Positions 12,901 through 27,900 of a DNA stretch of 64,000 nucleotides are shown here, piece after piece. The translations under genes and the position numbers were made by a program. The notes beneath the pieces are model-generated. The model had not been told where the DNA came from and made no database searches. It saw nothing but the letters and a program-made list of their open reading frames with translations. The DNA is taken from NCBI GenBank assembly GCA_033980235.1, contig CM067067.1:35089200-35153199 (forward strand), given 5' to 3'. Every line of letters starts with the position of its first letter. The stretch's first letter is position 1. The stretch is from Diadema setosum (Eukaryota; Echinodermata; Echinoidea; Diadematoida; Diadematidae).

Positions 12901-15900
12901 GAAGAGCCCCTTGCGGTATACCGTTATGTGCTGGATGAAAAAAGAATGACACCGAACAACATCACACATCCTGCTTGAGTATGTATGCCCGTGATTTTCT
13001 TGTCATGGCTCCTACTAAAAACACTGATCAATTCAGTGCTTATTTACATCGACGTAGGGCTATTTCCAATCAGTTGCAACATCGCAAAGCTTATATAAAA
13101 TGCCCCTGCAAACAATCCTCAAAATTTTCCGCACTGCTTCAACATGAAATCAACATGATCATCTATCTATAGCATAACTCTCATCTTTAGTGTTCTAATA
13201 GAAGAAATCAATCAAAAGTTTTTGACATACCTTAGAATTGTCATGGTGTACAAGTTCATCACATTCTTCTCCTGGCACTCTGAAGGGAAAAAAAACATTG
13301 AGAAATGTGCAAATAACTTCCTTCCAAATGCAGTGATGAAAATCATATAGTTTACATGTCAATCATTTTCTGTCATATAGTTTACATGTCAATCACTTTC
13401 AATGTCAGGGCATTCTGATTACACAAGAATATTCATACCATACTTAGTGAGATAAAGCTCACTTTGGCTTAAACATAGCTCTCTAAACATGATCATTCTG
13501 CCCCGTTTAACTTGCGCTTTACAATTAAAATCCAATATTCCCGCTAACCTGGTGAGAATCACAAAATTCAGAATTATGAAGATGGCATTAAAAAAAAAAA
13601 AAAATAATAATAATAAAGTCTGTACTAGATGCATCACTGAGCTTGCAGTGCAGCCAATCATAACAGAAAACTGAAGCTGTAGCTGCTTAAAATTCACTTT
13701 TTCCCTCAATCTCTGTGGGGGAATCATGGCAACGTACCTTTCAAATATGAAAAGTGTCAATCAGCATTTACAACATTAGAAATTTCACTGCAAGCACTGC
13801 CATTACATGGGAGCACTGTTACCAGCCAAACAGAAGGCTGTAACTCACAGTTTGAGTATAACATCAGTGCCCTTTTGCTGGGCACATGGGGGGAGAGGAA
13901 AGGCGAGTTTTGGTCGATGGAACCCTCATATCACCTTGTGGTCGACAGGCATCTCTCGTACTGGCTCATGCACATCGGGATGGTGTTCCGGATCCAGATT
14001 GGGTGCAAGCTCTCCCGCTCCAGTTCCCTCTTGAAGATCATCTCCCGGTGGATGAACATGGCGGCTCTTTAAGGATTGCGGGTGAAGAGGCATCAAACAT
14101 CACAAAATTAGTCAAAGAGAGCTAAATACACTATAATGGACAAGGCAAGAAACACCATGGCAGTTTTAACAAACCAACCATGTGTAAAATTCCAATGCTG
14201 CTAGCATCACTGCTTTGTGAAAGCATGTGAAAATCTTAAGTTCCATTGCTTTCTTGTTTTATGTCAATTTTCCCAAAACTTCTATTTTTCTGCTTTTCTG
14301 ATTTCTTTTTGTATTATTCAAGTCAACTTTATGAAAAAACATTGAGTGAGAATGCACATAAATATCCAGTATTACTTTGTCTGTTTTTCATTCTTCCGTT
14401 CTTGCAAAAATATTTCAGCAGTCAATGTAAGTTCTGATTCATCTAGATAACGTTCAATAAAGATACAAAATCAGACGAGCTGATGAAGCATCCACGATCG
14501 AACGTGAAACCGTCCTCAGAATTTAAAAGCCTCAGTCTAGATGCTATGATTCAATTTTGCACCTTTATTCGACTAAGCAGTATCAAGACTTTGAGTGCTC
14601 TGAGTGCCAATTGGCCAAACATTCCCACAGCTTTGCACACACTGTACAAAGTCCTCAGTGCAGAAAGGGTTATCTTCTCTAATTTACAATAAATTTACCA
14701 ATACAAGACATTATCAAAGATAAAAAATAACTGCTATTATTGAAATCTCTAAAGATTTGATGTTGACGGAACTACCTGGCAGCTTGGATTGTTGTGGGCT
14801 GATAGGAGCAGAAGTCGAGGGCGTAGTAGTTGCTGTACATGGGGATGGGCTCACGACTAGAGAGATAGACATACTTTTCCCTACACGTTCATCAAAAAAA
14901 AAAAAAAAAACCAAGAAAAGAGACACAACACAAATAGTTATGAAACACTAGTGGCGGCAAAACTGTTGTGACAATTATGATTATATTTGTATCATGCATT
15001 GCATCACTTTCTATACTGTCTGGAATTCATGGCTGATGCACATACATGTACTATAGAACAACAGATTTGTTCAGCAGTGCTGTTTCTGTAGTTTAACAAA
15101 AGATTATACTGTATAAGCTGTCATTTTTGCGTGGGTTTAATTCATGCTAATTTCGCAAATCAGTGTAGGACATTAAATTCAACAACACATGAAAATGTCA
15201 CTAAACGCTAGGCTACTTGTGCACTAAGAATAGCCTTGGTGTCAATTTGCAAAAACAACCTCTCGCGAAAATGTCTGTGACCTGCTCATTCGCAAAAATA
15301 TCTGTACGTGAAAATAACAGCTTATACAGTACCATGCAGTTGTCTAGACCAGGAGTATCACGACAAAAGTGAACCAAATTCCCTGCAACTATGTCCAATG
15401 AAAGAAATCCAATTCCAATATGGAATTATTGATTGAGGTATATGAAAAATATTGATTTTGGCAATATTGCCTTATTACTCGCATTCATGGAAATCACTAT
15501 GTCATGAAAGTGATCTTACAATATCCCCACGAAAGGAAAAATTTCAGGTCTTGGTACAGCTGCTCTAAGAGCCCTAACATTGACCAGTCCTTTTTTTACG
15601 AGCTCTCTTTAAAACTCCTGATAGTTTAGCACAAATAGGCAGTGATTACATCATGACTATCCCACTCAAGAATAAAGCAAATCCCACGTGCAGAACAAGT
15701 TGTGTACTTTGAAGTTATCTTAGAATGTGGCATATTTCCAACTTAAAACAATTATGGTAATTGCTTACTGCTAAAGTGCGCTGCCAATAATAGTTAGAAT
15801 ATATCACACTTGACCACTGGAAATGAAAAACCCAGTTAGACTTGAACAATATAATGATAAAGGGCACATTTCAATGTTCACAATAGCATGCTGCATGGCA

Positions 15901-18900
15901 TTTTGTCAGCTGTCACTTCCCATACACATATTACCAGACAGGTAGTGAAAGATGAATGAATGGTTGTCATGGTAACATAAATTTTGGGAGGGCATCACCA
16001 CCAGCCATATGTTTCCAGGGAGACTAATGCTGCACTCACCACCAGTCTGAGACGTAGTTTGATGCCCACCACGACTTCAGCTGGAGTAGCTTCTGCATCT
16101 TGCTCCCGAGGCCGCCTTCAAACTCCTGTTGGCATGGAAACCACACGACCAGTACCTTCAGCTCACATTTTAGTGTGGAGTGAATGTGTACTTCCTTCTT
16201 TTTTCAACATGCATGTAAATGAATGCAAGAGTTTCCACGAATACATCCTTTTTATGACCAAGGTTTGCCCTCGTTGACATTATAAATGAACTGAGACAGA
16301 CTGGAAACACAATCCAAAAATGGAAGCCAATATTTGAAAGCTTAGCAGAATCTTGATTCGGTGTATATCAAGCCCTTATTAAAACTGAAAAAGTCGATGT
16401 GATCACCTTCCACATAATTAAGTCATGATTTGTGCTGCGTATGCACAAAGAGAAAATTTTCTCCTTATTTGCAACCAGACGAAGAATTGAACATGCTAGA
16501 CCAAAAGTGATAACGATGTAACTCTTTAAAACTGAGGTAGATGAATGCATGAAATTTGGAGGAACTACAGTTTGTTGCCAGATTAAAGGGCTTTAAACTA
16601 TCAAAATGAAATATTTCAAACAAAATCTTAAACCCAAATGGATGAAAGCCACAATGAAAGGTGATGATCCAAGGATCAAAATTCTTTAGGCCATTCCCAT
16701 GTGACAGTAGGATATAAAAGGTTTTATCGTATGATTAGGCTGATGTGTATAATGTTACATATTAGGTTACAATAAAGTTATCAACTATGATAAACTGCAC
16801 TGTTGTATCCTTGAATGAAGGTTGGAATTTCAAATATAAAAAATAGCTTTGTTGAAAACAGTTGAAAACAAAAAGGTTATAGGGTTTCATTATCAATGTC
16901 ATTCACCTTCTCATCACTAGTTGAAAAAAAAAGCATCAATGAATTAAAGTGGAAGTATAGGAAGTTGGATACAACCTAAAAACATTCAGCTTTATTGAAC
17001 ACGTAACAAGTATGCTCATTGGCTTGGTTACTTTTATATTCTACTAGTTTCTGAACCTTATTAATAGTCAAATTCACAATGAAAGAAAAGATACAGAATA
17101 GAAAAGTTCCAAGGAAAAGACATTAGATATTAATCATTGTCAGAATTACTGTTCATATCTTTATGATGTGGTATGAGACAACCCTGAATATTTACGTATC
17201 CATAAAAGAGACTTTATGCAGGTACTTAACCTTCACTCCAGACTTGCTGAGGTATTTAATGATGGTGTCATGTGACACTATTTGAACTGGCGCATGACAT
17301 CTTCCCACAAATTTGTTTGCCACTCCTGTGACAAGCCCACCATGTCAACAAGTTCAGATGAGCATTACCTATTAAACTTGAATAAGTCTGTAGCATTGGC
17401 CCCCAAATGAAATTACTTGCTCTTTATTATGTGTGCTTACTTTGCATGAACAGAGGAATTCCAGCGAGTATTATTATGCAGCCAACTAGGAATTGGGGCA
17501 TTTTGAAAATTCTACGCTTGACCTTTGAAGCATCAAATTTCGCTTAAACTATAGGTGTGTGTCCATACACCCAACTGTCTGTGTTTACATACTTAAAGCA
17601 GCAGACTCTCACACAAACCATGTGTATGCAGAATGAGCTTGGCATACCCGCAAAACAAGGGTTGAAGCTTATACTCTCTATCACATGAGCACACTGAAAG
17701 GAGGACTACATTGTAGTTCCATATACAACAGAGTAAAATTCAAAATGTTCATCCAAAATTCCTCAAAAAGTTACTAGAGGACCCGACATAAAATGGTCAC
17801 TGGCTCCATACGTGTAGAACCAACGAAGTCAGTATAAAACGGCATTTTCGGTGATACTTAGCAGTTTAATCTCTAAAAGTTATGGCATGAGACCAAAGTT
17901 TTTAAGAGTGCTCAGACTGTGTGCTGTTGGTTTGTGTCGCTCATTAATCCCACTTGTGCATTTTCACCTAAATCTTGCCATCTGAGCTAGAGTGTGTTTG
18001 CATTGATTTTACTCTGAATTTTCAGAATTTATATCTGTCACTACCAAAAAAAAAGGGCAATAAAAACCAATGAAACTCAAGCAGACACAACAGCTGGGGA
18101 CAATGATGATTAATATCTATTAGATACCAATAATGAAAAATGTCAAGAGGGAGATATTCCTCAAATGAGGCAAAATCCAAAACTCGAGGCACCGTTTCAT
18201 AAAAGTTGTCAGCCCTCACAATTTGTAAGTCTCTGACAATTACCAGTAACAGTCTGTGACCATTGAGCTTCTCAGTCAATCAAAACCAAGGATTTTACTG
18301 AACTTGTCAGGGGCTGACAATTTGTCAGGGCTGACAACTCTAATGAAACAGTGCCCTGAAATCCACCATACAGCAAACCAGACTGGTACTGCGCGAGGTA
18401 ATATTTCACAGGTGGACGGCTGTCACCCTCTCATGTTTTTTTGATATAATGTAAAAGTGAATATTTTTTTTGCGCGACTAAGTTTTGGCATTCGGCACCG
18501 AGTAAGAAAAACTTAACATGTTTTTCACTGCGCGGAATCATAACACCATCAACTCCTGGAACATATGGCTCGCAAAATATTTGCATGCTTTTATTTTTGT
18601 GCTAGTTTCTGGTAGCGCGAAATGCACAAAAATTTCCACTTTTACAGGACTGATCAACTTGCATTGGATAGGAATATCATAGAATGGCAGGAATTAGCAC
18701 AAAAATGTCCAAAGGAATACAACGGGATGCAATGAAACTGAGAGTAAAGGAAAGGAAAGAGAAAGAAAGATATATGGAAGATATGGGGTGGGATGAAATG
18801 AAAAGGAACGCAATGGAACACAACTGGCATGGCTGGTAAACTTACATTGGCTTCACTGTGTTCTGCTCCTATCCAAGCTACACTTGAATTGAGATTGGTA

Positions 18901-21900
18901 TGAAATTGTAACCGTAAAGCACGATATTTTCTCGGCATGAAATTTTCACGAATTGGAGCTGCCGACCTTTTTTGTAGCATGAAATGTTTCGCCAATTGTC
19001 TCACTGGCATTATGCATATATCAGGGCTCCACACTAACTTTTTTGTTTGGTAGTCCGATGGGGCCACCAATCAAAAACAATAAAAGTCCCGTTTTTTTTA
19101 ATGAGTCAAATATTTAAGTTTTATCATAAGTAAGAATTGGAAGTTGGACATATCTACTCATAAATAAACCTCAACAAACTCGCAACACTCACTCTCAGGC
19201 ACTCATTTCGTCCTTTTCATCTCACCTTTAAACAAATTTGACTGCTAATTTCCGTCGCAAAAAGTTACGAATTTATTAACATACTTTTCAAAAAATTTTG
19301 GTGGCCCGACTCTGGCCACCAAATTTGCCCTTTTTTAAAATTTGGTGGCCCAACTTTCATTTTTGGTGGCCCTGGGCCACCAGGCCACCGTTAGTGTTGA
19401 GCCCTGCATATATTATGCATATGGTACGGGAAGACGAGAACATTTGATTTCGTAAATCTTGGCTCTTGCGAAATTTGTGAAATTAATATGCATGCGAACA
19501 TTTCTGGTTTGATAGTAGATGAAAAAGAATAAAATGAAATATTAAGGAAAATCATATGCTGTGATAGAAGTGTAAAGTGATGAAAGGGAATATTGAAGGG
19601 ATGGACTTAAACCAGGTGGAATATTAAAAACAAAATAGAATGGGGACCACACTAGGCTTGACTAGGACTCACCCTGGCCTGGTCCTCCAGTTTCTTGAAC
19701 TCTTCTGGGGCCAGGACGTGCTCCACGGAGTCCAGGAACTTCTGGATGGTGGCCTCCAGAGGGGGCACTGGTTGGCGGGGCAGGCACAGCTGCTGACTGT
19801 AGGTCGTCGGGTGGCGGCTGCAAATCATCCTTAGCAACAGGCCCCACAGCTGGGTGGCGCTGCTCTGCTTTCTGGGAGGCTCATCTATGTAAAACAGGAA
19901 GGAGTGAAAAGGGTAGCACCATAATTTCTTAAACATTGCTGATGGGGTACTGTAATGAGAAGCATGTACACTTTTTATTTTGTAATGTATGAATAATTGC
20001 ACTTCTTGACCGGAGAACCAATAGACAACCTGACCTGACTACAACAGTATGAAACACCTCCATGATGATCTATAATGCTGGAACAGTAAAATACCATATA
20101 TATTTCTAGATTTCAAGATATGAATATATTACAGGAGATCTCTCGCTGATTTTTAGACTTTTGCATTTGAAAATCTATAAATTGGATACACTAGGTCCAG
20201 AGTTTCTGAACCTATAGTAATTGGGATGAGGAATATCAATGTTTTCAAAATTCATAGCAAATTACAATGAACAAGGATGATGACATGGCAGCTTTACATA
20301 TAAAGGAATGCATGGTTGGGTGCTCAAGGAAGCAGAAAAAAGAAGAAAACATGCAGAAATTCTACACAGGCAAACTTATTATTATCATAATAAACACCAG
20401 TTATTGTAATGGAATCACTTGCTTCACTACTGGGATATGTGAGCCTCCTGTGTCATCATCCTTATTCAGTGTATTAAGTTTAGGGTATTTCAGAGTATTA
20501 CTTCATCTGCTCAAGACCATAAAATTCTTCAAATATATGGATACATGACACTTATCGATTTATGTACCACACTGTCCATGATGTGACATTATATAAATTG
20601 TTTAGAATGCCCGGCCCTGAGCTATGCAATTTCACATACTACTACCTGCATATTTCCATGGATGCTCATGCGTCTCGTAAATTCCACACCATGGGATTTT
20701 AGACTCTATTAATAGCCAGGAAAATATTCATACTAATCATATGATCACATGCAAATGTGAATAATCCACCAGCACAAGGCCTGCTGATTTTGAAAACAAA
20801 CAAACAGACAAACTTTAGAGAGGGGTGGTTACATAACCTACAGTAAACAGTCCACATTGTGCCATGATAGTATTACACAGCAAGATCTGAAGCTCACTAA
20901 AGAACGTATCAAATGAATATGTTGTCAGTCTACAAAAGGAAACTTATTCTGATCTTCATTTCGTTCGTTGAAGGTTCTTGAAAGTGGGGCTGGTTGGCCT
21001 TGTGAATGCACAACACACATACCCCCCCCCCCCCAATCTGCCAAAACCTAGATGTGCAAATTAATGTTACCACCTAGACTTCTAAATTTGATATTCATTT
21101 CATTTCATTAAAAATTTGATCAAATTTGGGTAAAAAATTATGAAGTTTCCTTAATATTTGCAAACAAGATCACTGATATGAGTTCATGCAAATTCTAGAG
21201 AGCTGAAGATGCCATTACCTCACAATTTTCCATTGAGTGTGTACAAAAAACTGACAAAAGCTGAATTTTTTTTCTGCTACAAAAATTTAAAACATAATGT
21301 TTTTCACTGTTGAATGACTTTGAAATGTTGATCAATCCCATATAAATGTATATAAGGATTTGAAATAATTGTGTTTGAACAGGAAAATGGATTTTTTGAG
21401 ATTTTATATACACACTACATGGCAAGTTGTTAGGCAATGACACCATCATCTCACTGATTTGTACAAATATATCGACAGTTTTGTGAAAGTTAGCGAAACT
21501 TCAAAATTCCACACTTTTTAATCAGCTTCTGTTTAAATTTTCAATGACAGTATACCAGGGAATCTTATTCTTTTCTTTTCAAACCAACTTTTAATTGGTC
21601 CGGACTTGTCCTTTAAAATATCAAAGTTCGTTTCTACTTCACTCCTTTGACAGAACTTACACATCCATCTGCGGTAGGAGAGAAGAATCCGCATCATGAG
21701 GCGCCGGAAGTGAATGAGGACGATGAAATAGACCACGCCCACTGTGGTGGAGACTATCATCACCTGAGATGGACGAGGGAGCCCTGGAGAATATGGTCAA
21801 GAGAAAAGGGAAACATCCAATATCAGGATCACTGTAAACAGCAAAAAACACTCTGGATAATTTTTCCCATTATTTGAGCCTTCTGATATTGGACTTCCAT

Positions 21901-24900
21901 GTGACAGACAGTCATATATCACAGTACCAATTGGCTGCGTTACAATTTTTGCATAATCTCAAATAATATAATTAATGATGATGATGACAATAATAATAAT
22001 GATGATAATACTAATACTACTAATACCACTAATACTACTACTACTGATAATAATAATAATTAAAATAATAATAACAATAATAATAATAATAATAATAATG
22101 AAAATAATAACAATAACTAGAAATGTCGCTACAGCGACTGGTTATACCCCCGCCAAACAACATTTCATAAGCTTTGGTCAAAAAACTGAGGAAGTAGTTA
22201 AATCCGCAAGATCTTTCCTTGATCTTCTGCCATCAATATGCCATTACCATACAACCAAAGGCGCACATCTGTACCAAGTTTCATGGAAATTGGGCAAAAA
22301 CTGAGGAAGTAGTTTGCAACACAAAATCTTCCATCATTTTGGCTCATAATATGTGAGCTGTTACCATGGCAACATACTTTTTGTCATTGTCAAGAAATGT
22401 GTCATGCTGACCTATATCCTAAGACAAACATTCAATATGAATTCCATGAGAATTGGAAGAACACTGATGAAGTAGTTTTGCCATGAAGCATTTTGCCCTT
22501 TATTTTACCAATAACATGCCGTTACCATGGCAAAGCACTTTTTGCCACTGCGGAAATATGTGTCTTGCACATTAACATATTCAAATGAACATCTGTACCT
22601 AATTTCATAAAAATTGATCAAAAACTGTGAGAGGAGTTCGCGACGCAAGATTTGTACCCATTTTTGCCCATAATATGTCGTTACCATGGCAACGTACTTT
22701 TGGGTACTGTCAAAAAGTATGTCTTGCACATCTACAACCCAAGGCACACATCTGTGCCAAGTTTTATGGGAATCGGTTGAAAACTGAGGAAGTATTTCGC
22801 GACGCAAGATTTGCAACAGACCGACCGCCTGACCGCCCGACCGCCCGACCGTCCGCTGATTCACTCTAAAAAATGCGGGGTTAAAAATGACCCCGAACGG
22901 GGTTGAAAATGACCCCGCATACTTGGTCAACTATGCACTAACCCCGTGCGGGGTCACTTTAACCCCGCATTGCGGGGTCACCCAAAATGACCCTGCAGCG
23001 GGGTTAAAATTTAACCCCGGCGGGGTTGAAATTCAACCCCGTTGCGGGGTCATTTCCAGATGACCCCGAACGATTTCGGGGTCATTTCAAAATGACCCCG
23101 CGTGATTGCGGGGTCATTTAAAAAATAACCCCGCATGACTTGCGGGGTCATTAATCCGACCTATTATGGGCAGCCAAAAATGACGAATTATTTTCACAAA
23201 TGTCAAATTTTCACATCAAATTTAATAAACAGATTAACATGAATCTTATTTTTTTCTACCTAGAGCAAAATGTAAAGTGGGCCTACATATCAACATGATA
23301 CGGCATTCCATGATCATTAAAAAGAAAGAAAAGAAAACGAAAGCGTACATTTAGAGTCTAGCAAGCAGTCTTGAAGAATCATCGATCACTGGCATAAGCT
23401 GTATGATTTGTATTGATCAATACCAAAATATCAGAATCAGCTCTGCAATGATTCCCTTCTGTTTAAGCAGACTTTGGAGAAAGTGGGCGTGTGTCGAAAG
23501 ATGTTATGATTATAGATATGACTTGTAATCGTCGATAATGATTATGAATAGATAAGTGCATCAGTTTTCCTGGGATTAGAAAAACGATTTTAACTTAGTA
23601 TAGGGGTCCTAATATGTAAAAATAATTTCAGTTTCATACAACAAACACAAAAGCACACAAATCACTGCAAAGTGCTAGTATTCGTTTCTTTCCCAATTTA
23701 TTTAGCACTACAATTCTATCAGAAGAAATTCAACATTTGATCGTGATCATTTTTTTTAAATTCGTTACAAACATGCGTTTGTTTACAGTTGGATTTAAAA
23801 GATAAAGCTAACCAATTTACAATTGGACAAAAATCAAAACAAACCGTTCAATAATAGGGTTCTATAGAACCCGGGACCAGAGTTGTCTACTGCTACAGCG
23901 AGAGACCGCGATGTGAGATAAAAATAGATAGTTAGTCTGAAAGTCTGCTAATCCTTAGACTATGATTCCAGAATGATAGAGCCAAGACGTCCAATAACTG
24001 AAACTCACTTACGTGGTTTTTAGGAAAGTTAAGCTGCGTCTGCGATAGGTCTAAACAAGGCAATCGCCGAATTGTGTCTCGCCCATTCGCGTACAAGGAA
24101 TTAATATTTTTTTTAACTCCCACAAGTTAATTGACCTGCTTATGACCTTTGACCTTGTGGTGACCTTTAACACCCTAAGGGACATTCACCATCCAAGTTT
24201 GGTCACAAACAGACAAAGGGATCAAAAGTAATGAGCCATAATCGAAACGCGCCATAAAAACTTAACATTGGGCCCTAAAAATTTGTTGACCGCTATCTGT
24301 GACCTTTGACCTTGTGATGACCTTTAAATCCCATAGGGACATTCACCGTCCAAGTTTGATCACAAACGGACATAGGGATCAAAAGTTATGAGCCACAATC
24401 AAAACGCGCCCTAAAAACATAACATTGGGCCCTTAAAGTTTGTTGACCCCTGTCTGTGACCTTTGACCTTGTGACGACCTTCATCTCCCCAAGGGACATC
24501 TTTCATCCAAGTTTGGTCACAAACGGACAAAGGGATCAAAAGTTATGAGCCATAAACGAAATGCGGCCTAAAAACTTAACATTGAGCCCTAAAAGTTCGT
24601 TGACCCCTGTCTGTAACCTTTGAACTTGTGGTTACCTTCAACTTCCCAAGAGATATCTACCATCACCCAAGTTTGATTGCCATTGTAGCAACATGTGCTG
24701 AATTACGTGTGATAAGAGTCTTGCAAGTAAACTTTAACGCATGACCTCAAATGACCTTTGACCTTATCATGTGACCTCTTACGGCATCATAACATGAAGG
24801 TACCCCCAGTGCATCTATCACCCAAGTTTGATTGCCATTGTAGCAACATGTGTTGAGTTACATGTGATAAGAGAGTCTTGCAAGTAAACTTTAACGTTTG

Positions 24901-27900
24901 ACCTCAAATGACCTTTGACCTTATCCTGTGACCTCCAACAGCACCATAACATGAAGGTACCCCTAGTGCATCTATGACCCAAGTTAAGTTGTAATCCAAG
25001 CAACTTATGTGAAGTTATTTGTCAAAAGAGAGTCTTGCAGGTAAACTTTAACATAGAAAAGATAGTCTTGCACATACTCTTTAATATATGACCTCAAATG
25101 ACCTTTGACATCATCACATGACCTCTGACAACACCATAACATGAAGATACCCCTAGTGCTTCTATCACCCAAGTGTGGCTGCCATTGCTGTAACAGATGC
25201 CAAGTTATGCATCATAAGAGAGTCTTGCAGGTAAACTTTAACATTTGTGACGGACAACGGACGGACGACGGACGACGGACGGACGACGGACGACGGACGG
25301 ACGCCATTTGGATCCCTTAGTCTCGCCTTCACCTCCGGTGGGCGAGACAAAAAGTACATAGATAAGAAGATGATCCGTTCGATATAGTCTAGGTCCTACA
25401 TAAACAGACATTTTAAATATTCCATATTCCAAGCTGTTCGCGTTGACCAGAAGGATGATGCCCTGGAAAGGTGCCACGATGTCAGTGAATTCGTTCCAGC
25501 TAGGCTTAGTGAAGAGCTCGATCGGCTGCTAGACTAAGATTTGCATGTTCAGGATCCCCCTGGGCCTACCTCAGTACCTGTTCACGACGACGATGATGAC
25601 AAGATGTGTCCAGCCCTGCTTCGACGTTGACCTAATTTAAATTTCAGGCGCAAAGACGAACATCTCAGCAAATTTCGATCTCGCGACGAAGAAACACCTA
25701 TAAGAGCACGATGATTAAAATGCACCTTCTGTTGCAAAAAATCTATGTTAGAAGTAGAACTCTCTTTACTTCAGTTGAAGCTGACGATGTCGATAAACAG
25801 TAACCGTGCTGGAAGTGGAACACCGACGGCGGCTCCAATCATTTGTAGCTTCCGTTTCTGTAGTCAGAAATCAGAATAGGAGCCCAATAGTTCCGTAAAA
25901 CCAAAGTTGAGTTATCTGCACGTTGTAAATAGATCTGTGTCATGATTGTCTAGATCTTGAAAGATCTACGAGTAAATGTTAGAACTCTCGTTTTTTTTAA
26001 AGCACCCATTCACGCATTCCAGCACTGGAACTAGAAATGCACATTGCAGCGCAATGCGACTCGATGTAGGCCCCTATCTGGCTATAGTATAACGGAGGAA
26101 ATTTTTGCTACGTTGTAAAATAATACAATAGGCCCACCTGAGTTACATGTAGAGAGTTTCTAATTTCTTTAGGCCTAACGTTTAGATATATTCTACATCT
26201 GAACTTTTGCAGTCTTGGTCTGGCCTGGCTAGGCCAAAAAGAATACCTACAAACAAAATCAAGAAAGCACCAATGAAATGTCTGCTTATTTGCCGGGGCA
26301 TAGATCTTCCAAGTCATTTATGTAGGCCGGCTACATTGAACAAATAACAAAGGTCATGTAGGCCTATTAGTACATAGTACTTACATATTTTGTATACTAG
26401 TATCTCAAACTCAGGTTCTCTAACAAGTAGAGTCGGTCACATTACGGGGGTAAAACCCCCCAGTATTACTATTCGGTGATTTAAGCTTTTCTGCAATATT
26501 TTATAAACTAAAATAATACATACATACATCATATCTACAGCAACGTATGTGAAATATATCAATTTTTTAAATCTCAATTTTCATTTTTTTAATATCTCAC
26601 AGAATTTCACAAAATTCCATAAAGATATCACCTTGAAAATCCCCCAGAATACGGTCACCGCGATTAGAATTCGGTCACGCGATATGCTATCAGAAACGTG
26701 TTATATATAGCTATAGGCCCTAGCTACCATTACGGTTTCATACATAGCCTAAAAACCCTAACACCAACGCTGCAAAATTGATAATAAAGACAAGGGGTCT
26801 AGGCATTATACGCAAGTTAATGTGAATGAACAACATAGAAAGAGATATAAGAGGAAAATAGTACCGATAATTACTTTTCTAAACACATAGTAGTCATCAA
26901 AAAACTAAAAGATCCACTCCAGATCCAGGCTTACCTTTCGCTTTGCTCTTCTTATCACACGATCCTCATCCCCAGGCCCAAACCGTGCCCCACCCACTCG
27001 GCCGGGTAATACTATTAGTTATCCCCTGCTTGTTCACGAAATACGGGCAAATATCTACGGTCTGGTGCCATATTCCATGAGGCCGAAGGCCGAATGGAAT
27101 ATGGCACCAGACCGTAGATATTTCCCGTATTTCGTAAGAACAAGCAGGGGGTAACGATTTTATCTTTTAGTGTAAGTGCTAACCTTCTTCTCGCTGATTT
27201 CCCCTCGTGAATGATGTTGAAATCGCCGGCTAGCTGTCAGCCATGACCATGTTGAGGCCTACGTCTCGCGAGCTGATTACTGCATGCGATGCGCGCATAC
27301 AAATACGTACACGTACACGCCATAAGATACTGCAGTGCAGTAGCCTAGGTTGCCGTTGTTTATCAAGGTCTCAGGTTATGTGCGCAATACGCTTGAGGAC
27401 CGCGCGCTGTCCATTTATTTTGTACAGGATTAGCGCGCACTTTCCTATAAGCGTCTTTGGTACACGCGCAGCTGGCTGTGTAATACAGTATCATGACGTC
27501 ATATCACGTAATACGGGATATATTACGTGGTTGATTGACCAATGAGATTACAGAATTCACGATCACTAAAAGATAATATACTTTATCTTTTAGTGATCGT
27601 GAATTCTGTTGTATGCGCGCATCGCATGCAGTAATCAGCTCGCGAGACGTAGGCCTAAGTCAACATGGTCATGGCTGACAGCCGACGATTTCAACATCAT
27701 TCACGAGGGGAAATCAGCGAGAAGCAGGTTAGCACTTACACTAAAAGATAAAATCGTTACCCCCTGCTTGTTCTTACGAAATACGGGAAATATCTACGGT
27801 CTGGTGCCATATTCCATTCGGCCTCCGGCCTCATGGAATATGGCACCAGACCGTAGATATTTGCCCGTATTTCGTGAACAAGCAGGGGATAACTAATAGT

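Noticed and set aside
21657..21851. Alternative frame through CPT1 exon 3
   Set aside because: Gives no CPT1 similarity and reaches the wrong phase; the [16 protein letters not shown] frame matches TM2.
23932..24123. Possible transposase piece on the minus strand
   Set aside because: 63 residues without a recognisable motif, overlapping the start of element C.
25238..25477. ORF with repeated SVVRRPSVV
   Set aside because: Translation of the GACGGACGGAC run at the end of element C.
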